The notes: a model not told the origin generated them from the letters alone. A DNA stretch of 64,000 nucleotides from Girardinichthys multiradiatus (GCF_021462225.1 NC_061817.1:9583327-9647326), one strand, 5' to 3'; shown: positions 22,060 to 34,280, numbered from the stretch's first letter. Numbers and translations: made by a program.

Positions 22060-24879
22060 AATAATTCCGAAGAAATAAATTCTAACCAAAAACAATTTTA
22101 TATGAATAGAGATCAGAGATACACTCTGGTGGTGTGATTATTGGGCTCACAGCACGTAATAATTAAAATTAGTTAACTATCATTAAAAATGGATAATTAT
22201 TAACCAAAACCATGCCTAATGTCACCGTATTATCAACCAAATTGTGTGGAACACTAACCTTATCTTTACAGATAATCACTCTTACACAAAATAAACACAA
22301 ACGCTGTCTCTTTATTTATGTGAAAATCAATTAAACCAATTGTCCCTCTTACAAATGACTATTCTGGTCAACAACTTCCACCTAATTAAGCATGCCCTAT
22401 TCTACAAAAGAGTTGCATTACTAACTAAAAATAATAAAAACAGAAAATATATATGCAGAGTGTCTATGAAGATCAAACCAGCAGTTTATAGACAAATGAG
22501 CATAACAATTTGGATTAAATTAGAAAGTGGAACAATACCAGTACACGGTGAAGCCTTCCTTTGTTGATGCATCTCGATTGCAGCTGTCATATGGTAGAAC
22601 CCTAGGAACACACCCCAGACGCAGAACGTCTAGCAGCTGGCCCCTTAGCCACTAGCAGCTTATAGCCCCAAATCTCAAACAAAGGGTCGTAAAACTCTGA
22701 GGCGGGAGCTTGGTGGAAAGCCCCCAAGGCTTATAAAATGATGGAACAATGAAGTGACCAGGCCACAAGGCCTAGACCACAGACTGCAGTTTGCCTCGAA
22801 TGAAAAGCTTCTAAAAGTTCAACTTTAACCCCTGGCTGATTAGTAATCAGCAGGATGGAAACACACCCAAACCTGTTGAGCACAACCATGCTTCGCAGTC
22901 CAACAGTATTCAGACAGCAAATCAAAACTATTCTAGAATTGCACTTGTCAAAATAAGGTGAGATCTTTCCATGTAATCCATGCAACATTTATTAACTGCT
23001 CACAGTTAAATCCATAAAAATTACAATAAATATCCTTATGTGTAATCCTTCCAACAATTATTAAAATACACAGTTGAAGCAGTAGAGAGTGAAACAAGCA
23101 TATTCTCATTTTCTGGGACTGAGAGACTGGCGAGGCCTGTGTGGAGCCACATTTTGAAGTGTAACCAAGGAAATGATGTATAATGATTTTCCATTTTCTG
23201 CCAGTATTAAATGAAATAAGTAATCTTTGATTATCAAGTTAAAAGACGTATGATTGAAATATGATTGCGAACTGATAATTAAAGTAAAAAACATTAAGGT
23301 TTAAAATTCTCAATCAGCTCTATATGAAAGAGATATAATGTTGATAATTTGTGATGTGTGAATAAAAAGAATGAAGTGATGGTTTTGTAACTGTGTTTTA
23401 AAGTAAATGCAGAAAGCTGAGAATGGAATGTGTAATGCTGTGTAAAGTTTAAGACTGAGCAGATTAGGGAGAGAACTGTAGGATGACTAGGAGTGACGAG
23501 AGCCACTTGTATGCTGACAGTGAACCTTTTGAAGACCAGCGCAAGGAAGGGAGGATGAGATTACAGCCAGCTACGTGGCTATTACTGGAATCTTCAAGGC
23601 CAAAAAACTACACCAGAAAGTCACGATGACCATGACTAAGTATTGAGCAATAACTGAGAAGACTAACAAATGGCTGACCAGTGAGAGCATCTGCACTATA
23701 AAAGCATTGCCAAAAAAGGGAACTGCGGTTGTTTCCTTGCAGAAGACCAGCGAACAAGATCGGACGGAGAAAAGAAGCTTAGATGGAAAAGGAACAGAGA
23801 GACAGCCCAGCTGATCGACTGCATTAAAAGGAGGATCAACCCATGCTCCCTGGAAAGACTGTGCCTCAAAATTAAGAATCTGATTTCATCTAAAGCCTTT
23901 TTATCCAGACAACAAAGTGAACTTGATCGGTGAACTGCTGATTGCTCTAAGTTTCAGGCTTCTGGAAGTCCTGAATCAACCTCATTTATGTTTCCAGGGT
24001 TTCCTTAAACTCTTCAGCCTCTGGAAGCTACTGTCTTCTGAAACATATGACAACAAAGTTCCTGTTTAACCATCGAAACCTGGAGCATCAGTGCCTGCCA
24101 CTTAAAGGAAGAAAACAGAAGATTAAGTTGTATTTCCTTCAAGAAATCACTCGTTGTTACCAGAAGAAACATCTCCATCAGGTGCATGGATGAGCCTCCG
24201 TCTTCAAAGCCACTCCAAACTCACTAGTTTCAGCATCAGGGAAAGACAGGTTGAGTTGATTGATTCATTTCTATTATTGAAATTATTTTGTGTGGCTGAA
24301 TTTAAGCTGTTACTGACCTCTGCATAAGCGTTACTAATTAAAGAAAGCATATAAAATTCTAGATAAATCGTGGGCATTCAATTATTTGAGTCACCTTATT
24401 TTTGATTCTTCGTTGGTGGTAAAAAGTCTTGTTGCCTGGTTCTAAGAACTTTTAGGAGGTTTTTATAGGTTGCCTTGGCCAAGTTTGTTAAAACAGCGCC
24501 CTTGGGGCTCATGCCGAGTCACTAAAATTAACCTAGCCCATATACCAAGAGCCAGTTGTAAAATTAGGGAATGAGCAACCGTTAACAGAAGTGACTGTCG
24601 AAGTGTGAATGACTGCTGTGGGCTACTCAGTTGTCCAGACCTCCAGTTGAAGAAGGGCGAGACTTTTGTATGAAGGCTGTCAGAGGCTAGGTGAGTCATT
24701 TCCCGACACCAGCTTAAACAGAACTTTCAGTTGACCTGCTTAGTAAGACCTTTCAGGATTAGGGAAGTCCGGACTCGTTGGATGGAAAGCTGGATTGAGC
24801 AATCCCCTTAGAAATAGGGAAGTAGGAGGGAGGTGTTAGCTCATCGGACAACAAAACACTGCTCAAGGTGGCAGCAGGT
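22060..24879. other. Unclassified stretch with LTR- or promoter-like hints
   Basis: No protein similarity was recognised. At 23696-23703 there is a TATA-like 'ctataaaa', followed by a GC-moderate leader with the word 'gaagaccagcg' on both sides (about 23532 and 23742). From about 24360 to 24880 the sequence has a dense non-AT-rich texture that runs into the Rex1-like LINE. This could be an LTR plus leader of an unrecognised retroelement, or part of the LINE's 5' region. I could not find convincing TG...CA ends or a primer-binding site. Confidence 0.35.
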
Positions 24880-27860
24880 TGGACTAGCTCTGTTACTTTT
24901 TATTCTGATTATTTCTTTTTAACAGCACACATTCCTCTTGTGGTGGATTAAATTGACATTTTTTGGATGATTTTCCTCTCCGGTTATAGATGCTGTGCAG
25001 CTGGAAGTATTTTTGGTGATACTTTTTAACTTTTGAACATTTGTTATGGTGCGTCACAAAGGTAACGGGGTTGTTTTTTTTACAACCTGGAGCAGCTGAT
25101 TAATATCTCAAAAGCTCAAATAATACATTGACTACAACCCCAAATCCCTGATGAGTTGGAAGGGAGACGCCGTGGATGCAGAGCAGAAGCAGAGACAAGG
25201 AGGAACTTTAAACCATCTCTTCCATCGATTATGATGGGCAATGTGAGATCGTTGGCAAACACGTTGGATGAACTCCAAGTCCTACAATGGACCCTGCCAG
25301 AGTACCGGGTATGTAGTATTTTGTGTTTTTCTGAGACATGGTTGCAGGATCTTATCCCCGACTCCAGAGTCTCTCTGCCAGGCTTTTTAACCATACGAGC
25401 AGACAGTGATTTAAAGAGGAGCGGCAAACGTAAAGGAGGTAGACCGGCAGTACTTGTGAACAACAGATGGTGTCATCCAGGACATGTTACTGTGAAGTGT
25501 CATCTCTGCAGTCCATATAATGAACTGTTAGCAGTAAGTTTTTGTCCATATTATTTACCCGTAGAGTCCTCAGTGTTATTTTTCGCAACAGTATACATTC
25601 CACCTTCCGCTGTTGCCGACACTGCATGTGATGCCTTCAGCTCAGTTGTTGCCAAGTTACAGACACAACACCCCAATGTGTTTGTGGCAATATCCGGTGA
25701 TTTTAACCACGCTTCACTCTCTGCAACACTTCCAGTATTGCAACCGTTTGTCAGCTGCTCTACCAGAGACAACAAAATGTTGGATTTGTTTTATATGCAA
25801 ATGTCAAGGACTCATACATCTCTACAGCAAGACATCCTCTAGGCAAATCAGATCTTGTTCAGAGGCAACCTGTAATAAAAAGAACTGTGAGAAGATGGTC
25901 ACAGGAAGAAGAAGCTCTGCAAGGTTGCTTTGAGGATACAAACTGGGATGCACTGTGCCAGCCACATGGAGAGGACATCAATGCCATCATTTGTCGTTGA
26001 CTATATAAACATCTGTGTGGATACCACCATCCCCACCAGAACGGTGAGATGCTTCCCCAATAACAAACCTTGGACCACCAGTGACCTGAAGGACTTGCTT
26101 AACAAGTAAAAAAGAGCCTTCAGAGAGGGAGAATGCGAATTATTGAGGAGTATACAGAAGAAACTTCAAGTCAAGATAAGAGACAGCAAGCCGGTGTACA
26201 AGAAGAAGCTGGAGAGCAAGCTCCAGCAAAATAATATCAGAGATGTGTGGTCAGGGATGAAGAAGATCACAGGCTTCATGCAGAAGGATGATCAGACCGA
26301 TGGAGGTCTGGACAGAGCCAAGGAACTGAACATGTTCTTCAATAGGTTCAATTCAGAAACAAGCTGAGCATCCTCCTCTCCTGCTCACAGCCAATCAGAC
26401 ACCCCACCCTCATATGACCCCCAGCTTTCCTGTCACATCTCAAATGTTTTATCTTCCACCTCACCCATGGAGCGTTCTGCTTCTACATGCTTGCCTTCAA
26501 CCAAATCAGAAGAGTCCGATGCTCCCTTTGCTTCCACCTTCCACCTGTGTGTCTCAAGACGTCTGGTCAAGCGACAACTGCAAAGACTGGACCAAATAAG
26601 GCTGCAGGTCCACATGGTGTCAGCCCTAGAGTCCTGAAGGCATGTGCAGAGCAGCTCTTCAACCTTAGCCTGGCACAGAAGAAGGTTCCAGTGTTGTGGA
26701 AGACGTCCTGTCTTGTTCCGTTTCCAAAGAAAACTCACCTATGAGTCCTCAATGGCTATGATCCATTGCCCTGACATCCCACATCATGAAGGTCCTAGAG
26801 AGAGTCATATTGGCCCATCTGAATAGCAGCACTGTAAGGATCATGTTCTTTGATTTCTCCAGAACATTTAACACAATTCAACCTGATTTTCTTTGTCAGA
26901 AACTCCAGAAGCCTGAGGTGGAGGCCTCAACAATCTCCTGGATCAAATGCTACCTGACAAACACACCACAGTTTGTCAGACTAACCAGGTAGTCAGCAGC
27001 ACAGGAGCACCACAGGGGATGGTACTCTCACCATTCCTTTTCACTCTGTACTCCTCAGACTTCCAGTACAAGACAGACTCCTGTCATCTGCAGAAATACT
27101 CGGATGATTCTGCAGTTGTGGGGTGGATCACAGATGGACAAGAAGCTGAGTACAGGGAGCTGGTGGACCGCTTTGTGGCATGTTGTGGAAACAATCATCT
27201 CATCTTGAATGTGAATAAAGCAAAGGAGATGAATGTAGATTTTACAAGAAACAAGAACAGGTCAAACACTATTTCCATCATGGGAGAAGAAGTGGAGATG
27301 GTGGAGGAGTATAAATACCTTGGTGTTCACCTAGACAACAGACTGGAGTGGAGATGCAACTGTGAAGCCATCTACAAGAAAGGACAGAGCAGACTGTACT
27401 TCTTGAGGAAGCTTAGGTCCTTCAGTGTTTGCAGCAAGATGGTGCATATCTTCTATAAGTCTGTTGTGGAGAGTGTGGTCTCTTCTGCCATCATCTGCTG
27501 GGATAGCAGGGACTTGAAAAAAACTCAACAAGCTAATAAAGAAGGCTGGCTCTGTTCTGGGGACTCATATGGAACCTCTGGAGATCATTGTGGAAAGATG
27601 GATTCTTTATAAAATGAAGAACATTATGGAGAACCCTGAGCATCCTCTTCATGAGACTGTCCTACAACAACAGAGTGTCTTCAGTCAGAGGCTTCTCCAG
27701 ATCTGCTGTGAGACAAACCGCTACAGGGGACCCTTCCTGCCCACAGCCATCAGCATCTACAACGGCTCTTTGAAGAAACCTTTATAATACGAGCTACAAC
27801 AACATTTAATTTCCCTTCGGGATTATTAAAGTATTTTTGAATTGAATTGAATTGAAAACA
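24880..27860 (+). mobile_element. Rex1-like LINE, near full length but broken
   Basis: The element carries an endonuclease region (25156-25842), a connector, RT blocks and a 3' UTR ending in GAATTG repeats (about 27838-27855) after 'tttcccttcgggattattaa'. Tandem pentamer/hexamer-type tails are used by CR1/L2/Rex1-group LINEs instead of poly(A). The left boundary is approximate: sequence from about 24880 is continuous with the ORF region, but no 5' terminus is defined. The sibling at 7150-8456 retains an RT segment that this copy has lost, so neither copy derives from the other. Confidence 0.85.
25156..27787 (+). pseudogene. Rex1-like LINE endonuclease-reverse transcriptase, degraded
   Basis: The product would nick target DNA (APE-type endonuclease) and reverse transcribe the element RNA. 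Visible blocks: MMGNVRSLANTLDELQVL and CFSETWLQD (EN start), VYIPPSAV, VAISGDFNHASL (EN motif), then a frameshift near 25797 after which ANVKDSYISTARHPLGKSDL is readable in another frame. The final catalytic SDH has become SDL. The connector RDVWSGMKKITGF (26143-26367) follows. RT pieces are NKAAGPHGVSPRVLKACAEQ, RIMFFDFSRTFNTIQPDF, STGAPQGMVLSPFLFTLYSS and KYSDDSAVVG (catalytic, about 27094-27123), then a thumb to about 27787. About 40 residues containing the DPLQFAYR block are deleted at about 26830. Dead copy. Confidence 0.85.
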
Positions 27861-28340
27861 GCTCAGCATCAACACATCAATCAGTATTGCATGCAACAAG
27901 TTAATACCATGGATTAACTAATGGTGATCCTGTATCACCTTAACTATGCCTCACCCTGCTTAGATCCCTAAATACACCTATCCAATTTAATACGAAAATA
28001 ACAAAATTACTTTGACGTCAATTTCTTCTCTTCATCGGCTTGAGGATGGGTTGTGGGTCTGAAGAAAACTGTAAAAACTGGAGTTGTCACCAGTCCGTGA
28101 TCAACTCAAAACTGTCTACCTCCATCTAAAATGGGAAAAATGTGAAGAACCTTTGCAGTCAACTGGAAAAACAAGGAGGAAACTCGTCTCCTTGGAAACA
28201 AAACCTCTGTGGGTTTTCACCAGGCCTGGGTTGCCTCTGACGACTTCGATCCGGATGTGGATCTTCTGATCTTCTTGTATCATATTTCCAGCTTTCAATC
28301 TCTTCCGGGAATGGCCAGGGTGGAGGAAAAGTAAACCTGC
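27861..28340. other. Unannotated DNA upstream/downstream of the promoter-like cluster
   Basis: No repeat terminus or known domain. On the minus strand an open frame (28502-28116) runs through this region, starting upstream of the TATA-like box; it has no recognised motif. A minus-strand transcript from the cluster at 28341-28533 would cross here. Confidence 0.35.
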
Positions 28341-28533
28341 TCGCGAGCTTCTATTTCTCCAGAGATGTGCCTCCGAACGCAGTCTCGTGACACTACGGCT
28401 GAAAATGGTGGTTAAACATTTGTTTCTGCTGGTTTTTATAAACTCTGGTGACGTCACAGCTACGATTCCTGCTGAGCTGCAATGTCTGTTGCTGCGACGC
28501 ATGCTGAGCTGTGATGCATGTTGGGAGGTGTAG
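28341..28533 (-). promoter_or_regulatory. Promoter-like motif cluster (ZNF143-like, CRE, TATA, CGCGAG)
   Basis: Read on the minus strand, the order is: an ACTACA..TCCCA..ATGC motif resembling the ZNF143/Staf site (28533-28516), the palindromic CRE TGACGTCA (28456-28449), a TATA-like 'tttataaaaa' (28442-28433) 6 bp after the CRE, and a TCGCGAGC word (28341-28348) near a predicted leader. CpG dinucleotides are denser here than in the flanks. CRE-TATA spacing and order fit a minus-strand start near 28400-28410. No gene product was identified downstream. On the plus strand an ATG in good context (28555) opens only a 32-codon frame. A solo LTR or other repeat promoter is an alternative. Confidence 0.45.
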
Positions 28534-28655
28534 TAGCAGCTAGCCTCTCGTCAAAATGGATGATGGCCCAACAAGGGTGTTATCTTGTATTTTCTCATCT
28601 TTCGTTCTCCCCTCTATTATTTTCTCCTCCTCTCCTTTTTTCCTTTTTGCCTGAC

Positions 28656-28690
28656 CTCTCTCTCTCTCTCTCTCTCTTTTTTTTTTCCTT
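28656..28690 (+). repeat. (CT)n microsatellite with T-run
   Basis: About ten CT units run into a T-rich tract. Simple sequence; no function inferred. Confidence 0.9.
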
Positions 28691-28764
28691 TTTGTTTCTG
28701 TTTCTGTGTCCATTGCAATTGAAATAATCCCAAAGCAGTTTGTAATAAAGTTTTTTTTTATATA

Positions 28765-29293
28765 CACTACCAGCCAAAAGTGTGAGATACACTTTCTCAC
28801 TTAATGGGTCTCTTTATTTTCATGACTAGTGACATTTTAGATTCTCACCAAAGCCATCAAAACTGTGAATGAACACACATGGGATTATGTAGTATTCAAA
28901 AGGTGTGAAATAACTCCAAATAATTCTTATATTTTAGATTCTTCAAAATAGCCACCCTTTGCTTGGATTACTGCTTTGCGCTCTTGGCATTCTTTCCATG
29001 AGCTTCATGAGGCGGTCACCTGTAATGTTTTTTGAGAGTCTTGAAAGAACTTCCCAGAGGTTCACTGAGAGATGGCCAAAGTATAATATTTCAGTCATCA
29101 CAGCAGAGGGTGGCTACTTTAAGGAATCTAAAATATAAAACATAATTAAAGTTCTTTTACAATTTTACGTTAGCTCCATAATTTCATATGTGTTCATTCA
29201 GTTTTGAGTGAGAATCTACATATAATGTAAATAGTCATAAACATGAAGAAAACCATTCAATTATAGTGTTTCCAAAACATTTGACTGGTAGTG
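28765..29293. mobile_element. Non-autonomous Tc1-like element (internally deleted)
   Basis: The ends cactaccagccaaaagtgtg (28765-28784) and the inverse of 'ttgactggtagtg' (29281-29293) form imperfect TIRs flanked by TA (28763-28764 and 29294-29295). At 529 bp it is less than half the autonomous length. Its interior retains traces of an antisense transposase region (around 28950-29120) but no ORF. The CACTACCAGTCAAAAG-type terminus is a widespread fish Tc1 lineage; another right-end fragment is at 46512-46689. Confidence 0.85.
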
Positions 29294-29295
29294 TA

Positions 29296-31272
29296 TTTCA
29301 AGCAGGACTTTATAGCGTTAGCCAAATGCATCAAGGATCTCAGTCCAGTACCAGCATTTTAACACCACAGACTACAATACACCATAAGCACAATAAAGGT
29401 ATTAAAATCTATTTAAATGTACTCCATCGGGACCATTATAGGATACATTTTCACCAGTACAGGAGTCTTAGATCATTTTCCTCTTTTATTACAGAAAGGT
29501 TCCTAATCTATCTTTAGGATTCCAAGACTACTGGGGAAAAATAAGCTGAGAATTTAAATTAATATATTTAACAATATCAAATATTGAGTGTTAGAAATCT
29601 GTTCCTTTTTGGTTTGTTTTATGGTACGATAGCACTGATGAATGTAGACCACTGAGATGGATTTGAGGCAGCTAGCCTTTTGTCAGTTGTCCTTGTCTGT
29701 GACATGAGTTGCCCTACTTCTGACACCAAGAATGTGGAAGGAATATAGTTATTTACTAAGAACCTCTGTGAAATGATCACATGTTAATATTATGCCTATC
29801 TGTTCATTTAAACTGCGCAGGGAGTGTCATCACTCGGCCATAACACCCAAATGACTTTCTTCCAGCTAAGTACTTTATATTTTTCAGGTTGTGGTGACTA
29901 TACAATACTTTCTTGAATAACAGGAACTGTCTACGTAGAAACTGGTTGTTGCCTCCTGGTTTAGAGCTTGAATCTTTACGTAGACAGGAAAAAAGAGAAT
30001 TTATTATCTTAGGAACTTAAAATGACCAACAACATTTGGTTCGAGCAGGTACAGTTTCTGTCATGCTATGAAGAGTTCCATATACACAACCCCCTGAATG
30101 TGTGTGGAACAGCTCTCCCTTGGAATCCTTATATTATCCATAGTTTTTTGCTTCCCTTCCATTGTCATGCTAAGTGATTTGTTCTTTGCACTACAGTGTC
30201 AGATCCAGAAAACTACAGAACTTGTAAGGAAAGTCTGTGTTTGATCAACTCAGAAGTCTGGTGTGAGGCTAAACAGAAACATTAGGCAAACACCCATGCT
30301 GAACAGCTGTAGAAGGTCATCAGTCTTCCCCTGATCGTGTAGACAACATTTCTGTATAGGATTACTGAAATAAATACACTTTTTAATGATATTCTGACCT
30401 ATTAAGATTTACCTGTACAGCTTTCATGGTGGGGCTAATGTAATATTTAGAGAGTAGGTTGAGGGCATTTAGCACATTTAAAATAATCATTCAATTAATT
30501 CATTAGAGAATGCCAGGATTGGAAGATCCCTAATGTCTTCATAAGCCCCTGCTTTAAAAAGAAAATCTCTGGGGAATGTCCCTACTGTCTTTGGATCTAT
30601 AATTTTTACCTTATGGTGCTTGTGGAAATTGCCATTTACACCTACTGTACCATTGAAGGAAGTTTAATTTTTTTTCAGAACAATTATACTGCCATTTATC
30701 TTTTTTGTCCTATTCACTCAGATACATTTGTTTGGAATCCTTCCATCATGATGATCAATCCATGACAAAATATGAGCAAATGCAATATTTATTAATGAGA
30801 TTTTTGCAGATACATTCTGCCAGAGGAACAAGCTGCCCTGTCAACATTAATACATAACTGCCTTAAGCTGTGTTAGCATTTGTGCTGAGTTCAATTTTTG
30901 AGTGGGAACGCAGTACTCATTTCTAGTTATGATTTTGGTCACTGCTTTCTCTTGAGGGAAATATTCAATAATCATTACTGAATGATGACTGTTGAATGCA
31001 TGGCAATGTCTGCAGGGGACTGAGATAAATGAATAAACTATGTTGAAAGGTAAATACAAATGGTTTTTTATAATGGGTAGTTACCCTTTTTTAGGTAGCT
31101 TAAATGAAATGTTGATTTAAAATGACCTAAAAAACACTTTTTACAATAAATAGTATTGAAATGTTAATCCAGTATTAGCATATGTGTTGAGTTTTATTTC
31201 TAGCCATCCTATTTGATAAGCATCCCTGCTCATTTATATTACTGTCCTCAAGCAAATGATCATATCATAATA
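29296..31272. other. Unannotated AT-rich DNA
   Basis: Nothing recognised in 2 kb apart from short chance open frames. Confidence 0.4.
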
Positions 31273-31274
31273 TA

Positions 31275-32544
31275 CAGGGGTTGAACAATGAAACTGAAAC
31301 ACCTGTCATTTTAGTGTGGGAGGTTTCATGGCTAAATTGGACCAGCCTGGTAGCCAGTCTTCATTGATTGCACATTGCACCAGTAAGAGCAGAGTGTGAA
31401 GGTTCAATTAGCAGGGTAAGAGCACAGTTTTGCTCAAAATATTGAAATGCACACAACATTATGGGTGATATACCAGAGTTCAAAAGAGGACAAATTGGTG
31501 GTACATGTCTTGCTGGCGCATCTGTGACCAAGACAGCAAGTCTTTGTGATGTATCAAGAGCCACGGTATCCAGGGTAATGTCAGCATACCATCAAGAAGG
31601 ATGAACCACATCCAACAGGATTAACTGTGGACGCAAGAGGAAGCTGTCTGAAAGGGATGTTCGGGTGCTAACCCGGATTGTATCCAGAAAACATAAAACC
31701 ACGGCTGCCCAAATCACGGCAGAATTAAATGTGCACCTCAACTCTCCTGTTTCCACCAGAACTGTCCGTCGGGAGCTCCACAGGGTCAATATACACGGCT
31801 GGGCTGCTATAGACAAACCTTTGGTCACTCATGCCAATGCCAAATGTCGGTTTCAATGGTGCAAGGAACGCAAATCTTGGGCTGTGGACAATGTGAAACA
31901 TGTATTGTTCTCTGATGAGTCCACCTTTACTGTTTTCCCCACATCCGGGAGAGTTACGGTGTGGAGAAGCCCCAAAGAAGCATACCACCCAGACTGTTGC
32001 ATGCCCAGAGTGAAGCATGGGGGTGGATCAGTGATGGTTTGGGGTGCCATATCATGGCATTCCCTTGGCCCAATACTTGTGCTAGATGGGCGCGTCACTG
32101 CCAAGGACTACCGAACCATTCTTGAGGACCATGTGCATCCAATGGTTCAAACATTGTATCCTGAAGGTGGTGCCGTGTATCAGGATGACAATGCACCAAT
32201 ACACACAGCTAGACTGGTGAAAGATTGGTTTGATGAACATGAAAGTGAAGTTGAACATCTCCCATGGCCTGCACAGTCACCAGATCTAAATATTATTGAG
32301 CCACTTTGGGGTGTTTTGGAGGAGCGAGTCAGGAAACGTTTTCCTCCACCAGTATCACGTAATGACCTGGCCACTATCCTGCAAGAAGAATGGCTTAAAA
32401 TCCCTCTGACCATTGTGCAGGACTTGTATATGTCATTCCCAAGACGAATTGACACTGTATTGGCCACAAAAGGAGGCCCTACACCATACTAATAAATTAT
32501 TGTGGTCTAAAACCAGGTGTTTCAGTTTCATTGTCCAACCCCTG
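31275..32544 (+). mobile_element. Complete Tc1-like transposon, second family
   Basis: The 31-bp terminal inverted repeats (31275-31305 and 32514-32544; caggggttgaacaatgaaac at the left) differ at one position and are flanked by TA at 31273-31274 and 32545-32546. The 1270-bp element encodes a transposase on the plus strand. It is the unsplit sibling of 12450-16036 and a useful reference for reconstructing that copy's damage. Its TIR sequence differs from the 626-1839 family. Confidence 0.96.
31461..32492 (+). pseudogene. Tc1-like transposase, single nonsense codon
   Basis: The ATG at 31461 opens a 343-codon frame, the normal length for Tc1 transposases, closed once by TGA at 31602-31604 (codon 48) and otherwise intact to TAA at 32490-32492. 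N-terminal [23 protein letters not shown]. Second HTH: KTTAAQITAELN with STRTVRREL. The GRKRK element of the linker is present. Catalytic residues are all present: Asp in LFSDESTF, Asp in VYQDDNAPIHTA, Glu in SPDLNIIEPLW; the C-terminus is KGGPTPY. The stop sits in the linker between the two DNA-binding domains, where CGA (Arg) would be expected. A second start downstream would lack the first HTH. Probably inactive. Confidence 0.92.
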
Positions 32545-32546
32545 TA

Positions 32547-33246
32547 TGTGGGACGTTGATTTGTGGAAAGGAAGTTCAAATAATTAATAAATAATGTGTT
32601 TATGGTTTTCTTATTTTTATCATTGCTCTGCTCAAACATGAGGAACTTGGTGTTTTTTGTAAGTGTTACTGAAGTATCTGTACTTGACCTCAAGAACTGT
32701 CGGATCATATGGCATGTAGGAATCATTTGATGTTTCTAAGTATGCAGTCATAAGTCTGTCACTTTGCCCTTTATGTTGGATCTGTTTAAATAAATCACTG
32801 GGGGGGAAGCAGGTCAGTTACTGGGAATAAACAACATAGAAACCTCAGATGAGTCAGATAAATGGTTATAATTGAGTGTAAAAATTGCTGCTCCAGCTAT
32901 GGTGAGAGATTTTAATAGTGGTATATTAGTCCACATTGACACTGAGAGAGCAGAGATGAAGAATGGCAGGGTTTAATTATGATTAACATGAGCTTGCACA
33001 ACAATTATTTGTGCTGTGCTGTGAAATATATAGTGCTGGTTAACTTTGTCAGAGAAAAAGTTTAAAGTGAATTTAAAATAAACAAATGTAAAGAATAAAG
33101 TCAGTTGGTTCTAATATTACATATTTTATACTACGTTAATACTAAGTATAGGAAACTTTTAGACCTAATGCACTGCAACTGCAAATCTGCCAAGATGTGG
33201 TCATTCACCTAAACTGACACACTGAGAGTACTGATCACAGGAGAAG
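32547..33246. other. Unannotated AT-rich DNA
   Basis: No recognisable motif between two Tc1-derived sequences. Confidence 0.4.
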
Positions 33247-34138
33247 TCAAGAGGTCCATGATAATTTTGGAGAAGCTGCTGCGATCCAGAGCTCAGATTG
33301 GTGACTCTGTTAACAGGACTGTTCTTATTGCTACACAAGGATTCATAGCAAAAGACAAGCTGTTGTTGAAAGCCATAAGTCATTTTTTGCAGTTTGCCAA
33401 TAACGTTACAGAGGGCACAGCAAACAGAAGGTGGAATGAGAAGGCGCTGCTTTCAGATGAGACCACAACCAGACGTTTATACCAGACAACTAACACTGTG
33501 CAGCCCTCTGAACATACCATCCCCACAGTGAAATATGGCGGGGGCAGCATAATGCTGTTAGGATGCTTTTTTTTCATTAGACGAGATGGAGAAGTTTGCA
33601 AAATATGGTGGGAAGATGGATGGAGGTAAATACAGGGCAATCCTCGAAGAAAACCTGTTAAAGGCTTGGAAACAACCCTACATTGACAGCAAGTGCTACA
33701 ATAAAATGGTTTAGATCAAGGCATATTCATGACAACGGCCCAGTCAAAGTCTAGACCTAAATGAAGAAAGAAGACTACAAAAATAATGTTTAAAGATGCT
33801 CATAATCCAACCTGAGTGAGCTTGAGCTATTTTACAAAGTAGAAAGGACAATTGGATCAGACTCTTGATGTGTTCAGCTTGTAAAAACAAAACTAAAAAG
33901 ACTTGCAGCTATAATTGCAACAGGTAGCACTACAAAGTAATCGATTCAAGGGCCATAAAAATACGATTTTTTTGGTAAAAAAGTTTGAGTATCCTTTCTC
34001 CTTCTACTTCATGACTATACAGAATTTTGTGTTGATATATTACATGGAATCCCAGTAAAATACAGTGATGTTTCAGACTGCAGCCTGATAAAGTGTGGAA
34101 AGCTGGAAGTGCTAATAGCTTTCAAAGACACTGTATCA
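33247..34138 (+). mobile_element. Tc1-like relic, third family
   Basis: The plus-strand frame at 33258-33629 retains ALLSDETTT (first catalytic Asp), SEHTIPTVKYGGGSIMLLGC and DGEVCKIW; after 33630 traces continue with 'cagggcaatcctcgaagaaaacctg' (AILEENL in another frame). The right end, about 34035-34138, resembles the 'ttgtgttgatatattacatg...' termini of the common fish Tc1 lineage also seen at 41093 and 55124. Numerous indels; no functional frame. Confidence 0.75.
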
Positions 34139-34280
34139 GTCTAATTGTCAGGTTTGGAACTAGAGCTAAATGACAAAAATTACATTGTGTCCTAAATTTA
34201 ATTTGGATGAATTTGTGGAAACTATTATGATTCATTATGTTGAATTGATAAACACATTTGTCAGTAAAAGTTTTTTTTTT

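Noticed and set aside
28555..28653. ATG in good context downstream of the promoter-like cluster on plus
   Set aside because: It opens only 32 codons of low-complexity sequence, and the CRE-TATA order points to the minus strand.
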